DNA from: Parvibaculum sp.
GTDB lineage: Bacteria > Pseudomonadota > Alphaproteobacteria > Parvibaculales > Parvibaculaceae
Assembly: GCA_014359855.1 (NCBI GenBank)
Contig: JACIYQ010000179.1
Span: 1 to 51,810 of the forward strand
Length of the DNA: 51,810 bases
Reading direction: 5' to 3'
Below the pieces are notes generated by a model. That model did not search any database and was not told where the DNA came from. It saw nothing but the letters and a program-made list of their open reading frames with translations. Below, one piece after another: positions 46,407-51,810 of this stretch. Each line of letters begins with the position of its first letter. The first letter of the stretch is position 1. A program made the position numbers and the translations under genes.

Positions 46407-49400
46407 ATGACCAAGGCATCAACCGCCCGCATCCAGGACACCGAGAAGCACCTGTCGCAGCTTCCGGCGCTGCACCTGCTCCAGAAGATGGAGCCCCGCT
46501 GGCGGCTGCTCACACGCGAGGAGGCGGAGCGCGAGCGAGGCGGCAAGCGCGCCAATGTCTACCTGGATGGCATCCTGAAGGAGGGCCTTGCGCGCATCAA
46601 CCGGGTGGAGCTCCGCGGGCAGTTCTACCCCTTCACCGAAGGCGGACTTGCGGAGGCCATAGAGCGGCTGAAGCGGCCGCGCCCGTCCGGCCTGCTCCGC
46701 ATCAACGAGGAACTGACGGACCTGCTGCTCCTGGGGACGGCGGTAGAGCAGACGGTGGACGGGATCACGCGGGCGTTCCAGGTCAAGTTCGTCGACTGGG
46801 CAGATCCGTCGGCAAACGTGTTTCATGTCTGTGCCGAGTTCGATGTCGAGCGCGAGCACACGACGGATACGCGGCGCCCGGACCTTGTGCTGTTCGTGAA
46901 CGGCATTCCCTTCGCGGTGATCGAGTGCAAGGGCCCGTCGACAGGGGTGGAGCAGGCGGTTTCGCAGCACATCCGTAACCAGCAGGACGGAGAGATTCCC
47001 GGTCTCTTCCGGACGGTCCAGCTTCTCGTCGCGACCAACAAGAATGACGTGCGCTATGGCACCGTCGGCACTGCGGCATCCTTCTGGTCGAAATGGGCCG
47101 AGTTGGAGGACCGCGAGGCCGACGTCCTGGCCGCGATCAATGCGCCACTCGATGCCGACCAGAACCGTCAGACCTTCGCAGACGGCTTTCGCGAGGACCG
47201 CGCCTCCTACGACGCGCGGTTCGGACAAGGCGACAGACTCGTCACCGAACAGGACCGGGTGTTGTGGGCGCTCGCCCGCCCGGAGCGTCTGCTCGATCTG
47301 GCGCGCCGCTTCACGCTGTTCGACGCCGGTGAGAAGAAGATCGCGCGCTACCAGCAGTTCTTCGCTGTCCGCAAGATCCTTCGCCGCGTGACAGGCGAGC
47401 GCGACGAGGAAGGGCGCCGCCGTGGCGGCGTGATCTGGCACACCCAGGGCTCCGGCAAGTCGTTGACGATGGTCATGCTGGCGCGCGCCCTCGGCCTCGA
47501 ACCGTCGATCCCCGATCCTCGCATCGTCCTGGTGACCGACCGGATCGATCTGGACGAACAGCTAGAGGGCACGTTCAAGGCGTGCGGCCTGGAGCCCAAG
47601 CGCGCGACCACAGGCCGAAACCTGCTCGATCTCGTCGCAACCGAGAAGCGGGCCGTCGTCACCACCCTCATCAACAAGTTCGACACCGCCCTGAACGTCC
47701 GCGACTTTTCCGATCCGTCGGAGGACGTCTTCCTGCTGGTCGACGAGAGCCATCGCGGACAGTACGGCCGGCTGCATTCCCGGATGCGGAAGATCTTCCC
47801 GAACGCCTGCTATCTGGGCTTCACCGGCACGCCGATTCTCAAGACCGAGAAGAATACCGCCGCCAAGTTCGGCGGCATCATTGACGTCTACGCGATCGAC
47901 CAGGCGGTCAAGGACAAGGCGGTCGTGCCGCTCCTGTACGAGGGCCGTCATGTCGAGCAGCGTGTCGACGAGACCGCCATCGACGCTTGGTTCGAGCGGG
48001 TGTGCGCCGGCCTTTCCGAGGACCAGAAGGCGGACCTCAAGCGGAAATACGCCAGGACGGCGCGGCTGTTCCAGACGGAGCAGACCATCGCGCTTATCGC
48101 GTTCGACGTGTCGGAGCATTTCCGCCGCACCTGGAAAGGGACGGGATTCAAGGGACAGCTTGTCACGCCTTCCAAGCGGTCCGCCATCCTCTACAAGCGC
48201 GCACTGGACGAGCTGGGCGTGGTCACCTCCGAAGTCATCATCTCGGCGCCCGACGACCGCGAAGGCGAAGAGCGGATCGACGAGGCCTCGTCGGACGAAG
48301 TCAAGCGCTTCTGGAAGACCGCGATGGACCGCTACGGCGACGAGGCGACCTACAACTCGCGCATCATCGAGGCGTTCAAGAAACGGGAAGATCCCGAGAT
48401 CCTGATCGTGGTCTCGAAGCTGCTGACCGGCTTCGACGCTCCCCGCAACACCGTCCTCTACCTGGCGCGCCCGCTCACCGAACATAACCTGTTGCAGGCG
48501 ATCGCACGGGTGAACCGGGTCGCGGAAGGCAAGGACTACGGTTACATCGTCGACTATTGCAGCGTTCTCGGCGAGCTGAACCAGGCCCTGTCGAGCTACT
48601 CGGCGCTCGAAGGCTTCGATGAGGCCGACCTCGCTGGGACGGTCACGTCGATCAACACCGAGATCGAGAAGCTCGGCCAACGGCATTCGGAATTGTGGGA
48701 CGTCTTCAGGGGCGTTGCGAATACGGCGGATGAGGAGGCGCTGGAGCAGCATCTGGCCGACGAGGCCCGGCGCGACGAGTTCTACGACCGTCTCAATGCC
48801 TTCTCCAGGACCCTGGCCATCGCGCTGTCGAGCCACGAGTTCGCGAACGAGCCCTCGAACCAGCGTCGCATCGCCGGCTATCGCGACGACCTTCGCCGTT
48901 TCGAGAACCTGCGCCGCGCCGTGAGAACGCGCTACCAGGATGCCGTGGACTACGGCCAGTACCGCAAGCGGATCGAAAAGCTGCTCGATACCTACGTCGT
49001 CGCGGACGACGTCCGGCCGATGACCGACCTCGTCAACATCTTCGATGAAGATGCGTTTGCCGAGGTTCTGAACTCCAACGCATCGGCGGCAAGCCGGGCG
49101 GACTCCATCGCCCATGCCACGAAGCGGACCATCGACGAGCGGTGGGAGGAAGATCCGACATACTACAAGCGGTTCTCGGAGCTCATCCGCCAGGCGATCG
49201 AGGATTTCCGGGCCAAGAGCATCTCCGACGTCGAGTATCTCAAACGCGTGCGCGACATCCGCAACCAGATGGTGCGACGAGATACGACGGATATCCCCGA
49301 ACCGATCAGGGACGATCCGCTCGGGCGAGCTTTCTACGGTTGCCTTCGCGAAGCTTTGTCTGGCGTCCAGGGCTCCGGCGAGGCCAGCACCGAGACATTG

Positions 49401-49616
49401 AGCGCGGAAGCCGCCGCCCACCTGGTCGGCATCATCAACAGCCATCGGCGTGTGGACTGGGCGCAGGATCCGGACGTCGAGAACGCCATGAAGAATGACA
49501 TCGACGATTACATCTTCGATGTGATCCGGGGTGAGCACAACGTACCGATTTCGCCGGAGGCGATCGACGCCCTCATCGATCGCCTGTTGATGGTCGCTCG
49601 CCGTCAGGCAGCGTGA
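46407..49616 (+). CDS. hsdR: Type I restriction endonuclease subunit R
   Basis: The 1069-residue protein has an N-terminal PD-(D/E)XK nuclease (RRPDLVLFVNGIPFAVIECKGP; D159, E173, K175) and a helicase motor: Walker A HTQGSGKSLTM (about 345-355), DESHRGQYG (446-454), TGTPI and the later RVNRVAEGKDYGYIVDY. The C-terminal helical region (about 850-1060) is the family's HsdM-binding part. It translocates DNA toward the bound complex and cuts at a distance when the target is unmethylated. It follows the extra genes rather than hsdS directly. The length is typical. Confidence 0.95.
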   Translation: MTKASTARIQDTEKHLSQLPALHLLQKMEPRWRLLTREEAERERGGKRANVYLDGILKEGLARINRVELRGQFYPFTEGGLAEAIERLKRPRPSGLLRINEELTDLLLLGTAVEQTVDGITRAFQVKFVDWADPSANVFHVCAEFDVEREHTTDTRRPDLVLFVNGIPFAVIECKGPSTGVEQAVSQHIRNQQDGEIPGLFRTVQLLVATNKNDVRYGTVGTAASFWSKWAELEDREADVLAAINAPLDADQNRQTFADGFREDRASYDARFGQGDRLVTEQDRVLWALARPERLLDLARRFTLFDAGEKKIARYQQFFAVRKILRRVTGERDEEGRRRGGVIWHTQGSGKSLTMVMLARALGLEPSIPDPRIVLVTDRIDLDEQLEGTFKACGLEPKRATTGRNLLDLVATEKRAVVTTLINKFDTALNVRDFSDPSEDVFLLVDESHRGQYGRLHSRMRKIFPNACYLGFTGTPILKTEKNTAAKFGGIIDVYAIDQAVKDKAVVPLLYEGRHVEQRVDETAIDAWFERVCAGLSEDQKADLKRKYARTARLFQTEQTIALIAFDVSEHFRRTWKGTGFKGQLVTPSKRSAILYKRALDELGVVTSEVIISAPDDREGEERIDEASSDEVKRFWKTAMDRYGDEATYNSRIIEAFKKREDPEILIVVSKLLTGFDAPRNTVLYLARPLTEHNLLQAIARVNRVAEGKDYGYIVDYCSVLGELNQALSSYSALEGFDEADLAGTVTSINTEIEKLGQRHSELWDVFRGVANTADEEALEQHLADEARRDEFYDRLNAFSRTLAIALSSHEFANEPSNQRRIAGYRDDLRRFENLRRAVRTRYQDAVDYGQYRKRIEKLLDTYVVADDVRPMTDLVNIFDEDAFAEVLNSNASAASRADSIAHATKRTIDERWEEDPTYYKRFSELIRQAIEDFRAKSISDVEYLKRVRDIRNQMVRRDTTDIPEPIRDDPLGRAFYGCLREALSGVQGSGEASTETLSAEAAAHLVGIINSHRRVDWAQDPDVENAMKNDIDDYIFDVIRGEHNVPISPEAIDALIDRLLMVARRQAA

Positions 49617-50320
49617 TGATCAGGTCGACGAGCTACGGCAGCGCGGTCATCGAATACACTCTTACCCAAAGTCCGCGCTCGTCTCTTTCGATCTCGGTAC
49701 TCCCGGATGGCGCCGTCACCGTCGCGGCTCCAGAAGAGGCGGATCCGGCCGAGATCGACGAGCGCGTTCGACGGCGCGCGCGCTGGATCTTGCGGCAGCA
49801 GAGGCGGTTCGCGGAGTTTCGGCCGAGAACGCCCCCACGGCAGTTCATCGGCGGAGAAACTCATCGCTATCTAGGCCGGCAGTACCGCCTGAAGATCGAT
49901 ACCGCCGAAAAGGATCGGGTTCTGATCCGGTCCGGCCGACTCGTGGTCGAGACGCGGTTTCCGGACGATCGCGACTGGACCCGGGTGCTGGTTCGCCGCT
50001 GGATGCGCCAGCGCGCGCGGAAGGTGCTCAAGGAGCGCTATGACGAAGCGCGCCCCATCATGGCGGCTCTGGGAATCGAACCGCCGCCGTTGATGATCTG
50101 TCCCATGAAGAAGCGTTGGGGCAGCCACACGTCGTCGGGACGGGTCCTGCTGAATGACATGCTGATAGCGGCGCGGCGAGATTGCATCGATTATGTGATC
50201 GTGCATGAGCTCTGCCATGTCGTCGAGCCGAACCACTCACCTCGCTTCTTCCGCCTCCTGAACCGCCACATGCCTGATTGGGAGCGCCGCAAGGAACTCC
50301 TCGAAAAGTCGATGATCTAG
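49616..50320 (+). CDS. M48/SprT-like (YgjP-type) zinc metallopeptidase
   Basis: The 234-residue protein has the gluzincin motif HELCH (197-201) and a third histidine in EPNHSPRFF (H207). Upstream motifs RYLGRQYRLKI and MKKRWGSHTSSGRVLLN are typical of the YgjP/DUF45 family. The ATG at 49616 shares one base with the hsdR stop. Such peptidases frequently follow type I R-M genes, where they may degrade the restriction complex or a regulator, but no role has been shown. It ends the operon. Confidence 0.9.
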   Translation: MIRSTSYGSAVIEYTLTQSPRSSLSISVLPDGAVTVAAPEEADPAEIDERVRRRARWILRQQRRFAEFRPRTPPRQFIGGETHRYLGRQYRLKIDTAEKDRVLIRSGRLVVETRFPDDRDWTRVLVRRWMRQRARKVLKERYDEARPIMAALGIEPPPLMICPMKKRWGSHTSSGRVLLNDMLIAARRDCIDYVIVHELCHVVEPNHSPRFFRLLNRHMPDWERRKELLEKSMI

Positions 50321-50596
50321 AATCCAAAGGAGCCGCGTTGGATGGAGGGTTTTCCCGGCCGCCGAACAGCATTCGAAATTCGAGCTCAGCGCGTCCGAAT
50401 CTTTCGTTTAAGTACAATGCTCTAGAAGCCGTACCAGAACGGCCGCAGTCCAGAGGTCGAGAGAAAGAGGGCGGAGAGAGAACGCTCAAAGCCGAGTGTG
50501 CCGACGTCGCAGTTCAGAGGTTCGCGCCCGAACCGCGCGGTTCCTTGGCGTTTCAGCGCCGCGTCCGCGTGCGGAGAACGTTCGACAGGGTAGAAA
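50321..50596. other. 276-nt gap between the R-M operon and tRNA-Ser
   Basis: No gene is apparent. The left part is AT-richer (around 50365-50425) than the core chromosome to the right, so the island-chromosome boundary may lie here or at the tRNA. Confidence 0.4.
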
Positions 50597-50686
<90 letters not shown>

Positions 50687-50849
50687 GCAGAGGACGGGCA
50701 GACCGTTGAGGCCGCCCGTGAGGTCGAAACGGCGCGGAATGTAAACGCCACACGGGCCCCGCACAAGACCGGATCGAGGCTTTTGCAGCCCGTAGGTGAA
50801 GGCCGTCCGTCCTGCTAGACTGCATGGCTTCGGGGGAGCGGGAAGGGAC

Positions 50850-51617
50850 ATGAGCGAAGCGGAACGAGAGAGCGGCGAAGGGGGCAAGCGGCCGGCGGCA
50901 CGCGTGGCGGCGGCCTGGGCGGTTCACGCCTTTACGGCATCGGGCGTCGTCACCGCGCTTCTGGCGATCGCGGCGTTGATCGCGGGCGATCTTCGCCTCG
51001 CCCTCTTGTGGCTCGGCGCCGCCCTCATCATCGACGGCTTCGACGGGCCCATGGCCCGCAAGGTCCGGGTAACGGAATACGCGCCGCGCTTCGACGGGGC
51101 GGTGCTCGACCTCGTGATCGACTATCTCACCTATACGGTGATCCCCGCGCTGCTGATCTACCGTTTCGGCATGGTGCCCGACGGCTGGGGCATTCCGGCG
51201 GCGGCCTTCATCATGACGACCTCCCTCTATTGCTTCGGCAACAGGGAGATGAAGACCCACGACAATTATTTTTCAGGCTTTCCGGCGACCTGGAACCTGA
51301 TCGTGCTCTGCTTCTACGTGCTGGGCACGGGCCCCTGGACAAGTCTCGCGGTCATCGCCCTGTTGGGCATCCTGACCTTCGTGCCCTTCAAATATATCCA
51401 CCCCTTCCGGGTGACGGCGTTCAGGCCGCTGACGCTGGCGGTGACGGCGCTCTGGGCCTTCGCGACCTTCTGGCTGGTGCTGCGCAGCGGACCGGGCCTC
51501 CCCCCGGCGGAGGCCTCACCCGCCGCCTGGTGGACCTTTCTGGCGGCATCGCTCTATTTTCTGGCGATCTGCGCCTGGCGCACGCTGAAGGACCGGGAAC
51601 GGCCGGGAAAGCCTTGA
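50850..51617 (+). CDS. pcs: Phosphatidylcholine synthase
   Basis: From the ATG at 50850, with GGAAGGG just upstream, the protein has 255 residues and about eight membrane spans. It has the modified CDP-alcohol phosphotransferase signature: DG(x2)AR (D65-R70) and, after 12 residues, G83-D87-D91 (FDGAVLDLVIDY). Pcs condenses choline with CDP-diacylglycerol to give phosphatidylcholine and CMP in the inner membrane. This enzyme is mainly found in alphaproteobacteria, which supports the host assignment. It is part of the core chromosome to the right of the island. Confidence 0.92.
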   Translation: MSEAERESGEGGKRPAARVAAAWAVHAFTASGVVTALLAIAALIAGDLRLALLWLGAALIIDGFDGPMARKVRVTEYAPRFDGAVLDLVIDYLTYTVIPALLIYRFGMVPDGWGIPAAAFIMTTSLYCFGNREMKTHDNYFSGFPATWNLIVLCFYVLGTGPWTSLAVIALLGILTFVPFKYIHPFRVTAFRPLTLAVTALWAFATFWLVLRSGPGLPPAEASPAAWWTFLAASLYFLAICAWRTLKDRERPGKP

Positions 51618-51636
51618 AATCAGGCCCTTTCGCGGC

Positions 51637-51664
51637 TTGACAGGGCGACCTCCCCCTGTATATT
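51637..51664 (+). promoter_or_regulatory. Promoter of rplU
   Basis: TTGACA (51637-51642) and TATATT (51659-51664) with a 16-bp spacer match the sigma-70-type consensus. It lies about 73 nt before the rplU start, leaving room for a leader. Confidence 0.78.
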
Positions 51665-51676
51665 GCCCGCCAATTC

Positions 51677-51715
51677 GGCCCGTGCCGCTGTCACCGGCGG
51701 CCGCAGGGCCTTTTT
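51677..51715 (+). terminator. Attenuator-like hairpin in the rplU leader
   Basis: GGCCC/GGGCC (51677-51681, 51706-51710) and GCCGC/GCGGC (51684-51688, 51697-51701) form a stable stem followed by TTTTT. It lies between promoter and start codon, so it could regulate ribosomal protein L21 by attenuation. Confidence 0.6.
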
Positions 51716-51736
51716 CGTTACATGGTGGTATCAACG

Positions 51737-51810
51737 ATGTTCGCAGTCATCCGGACAGGCGGCAAGCAATACAAAGTCGCGAAAGACGATCTCCTCGAGA
51801 TCGAACGCCT
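51737..51810 (+). CDS. rplU: 50S ribosomal protein L21, N-terminal part only
   Basis: The frame MFAVIRTGGKQYKVAKDDLLEIERL is the conserved beginning of L21 and runs off the window. L21 binds 23S rRNA in the large subunit. It is preceded by its own promoter and a leader hairpin. It marks the core chromosome at the right edge. Confidence 0.95.
   Translation, partial: MFAVIRTGGKQYKVAKDDLLEIER

Noticed and set aside
46132..46410. 92-codon plus-strand frame before hsdR
   Set aside because: It overlaps the end of the preceding gene and the start of hsdR and has no protein-like character.
42106..49538. Long minus-strand frames of 597 and 658 codons
   Set aside because: They are shadows of hsdM and hsdR; no ribosome-binding site or domain supports them.

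Overview
The window is high-GC DNA from an alphaproteobacterium. At its right edge sits ordinary core chromosome: a phosphatidylcholine synthase gene typical of alphaproteobacteria, a tRNA-Ser(CGA) gene and the start of rplU. Everything to the left of the tRNA, about 50 kb, looks horizontally acquired. The family names seen (DUF2460/DUF2163/NlpC/TipJ tail tip, DUF6362, DUF6378, DUF6511, DUF3489, DUF2924) are those of prophages of Hyphomicrobiales/Rhodobacterales-like hosts. I cannot name the genus.

Positions 1-21301 (minus strand) hold the late genes of a long-tailed (siphovirus-type) prophage. Read from right to left they are: small and large terminase, gpW-like head-tail joiner, portal, S49 head protease with a nested scaffold gene, decoration protein, lambda E-type capsid protein, head-tail and tail-completion proteins, tail tube, a tail chaperone pair made by -1 frameshifting, tape measure, and a tail tip whose gene order is that of gene transfer agents (DUF2460, DUF2163, NlpC/P60, giant hub protein). 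A DUF2793-like tail protein, a small membrane protein and an M15A endolysin that runs off the window edge follow. The prophage therefore continues to the left.

Positions 21449-22569 (plus strand) hold a small three-gene cassette with DUF3489, closed by a hairpin terminator. Positions 22622-35398 (minus strand) are one long early operon, with many 1-nt and 4-nt gene overlaps, headed by a sigma-factor-like protein. It encodes DNA metabolism: a RecA-like ATPase, a possible ssDNA-binding protein, a Cas4-like Fe-S nuclease, a RecD-like helicase, a toprim primase, a RuvC-like nuclease and a ParB/N6-N4 DNA methyltransferase. A dense two-orientation array of a 9-bp sequence inside the 3' end of the primase gene looks like a replication origin, and four 11-bp phased repeats precede the sigma-like gene.

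Positions 35589-38518 (minus strand) hold a compact three-gene operon of unknown function (an unrecognised 415-aa protein, a Cys-rich protein with a likely winged helix, and an HTH protein). This is my best candidate for an undescribed system. Divergent from it, 38670-41075 carries the common cassette small protein / DUF2924 / large serine recombinase / HTH protein.

Positions 41211-50320 (plus strand) hold an expanded type I restriction-modification operon driven by a near-consensus promoter. It contains a half-size HsdS, a small GIY-YIG-like protein, HsdM, a full-size HsdS, a DUF3800 protein, an unrecognised 153-aa protein, HsdR and a SprT/YgjP-like metallopeptidase. The tRNA-Ser, whose 3' end faces this island, pcs and rplU complete the window.
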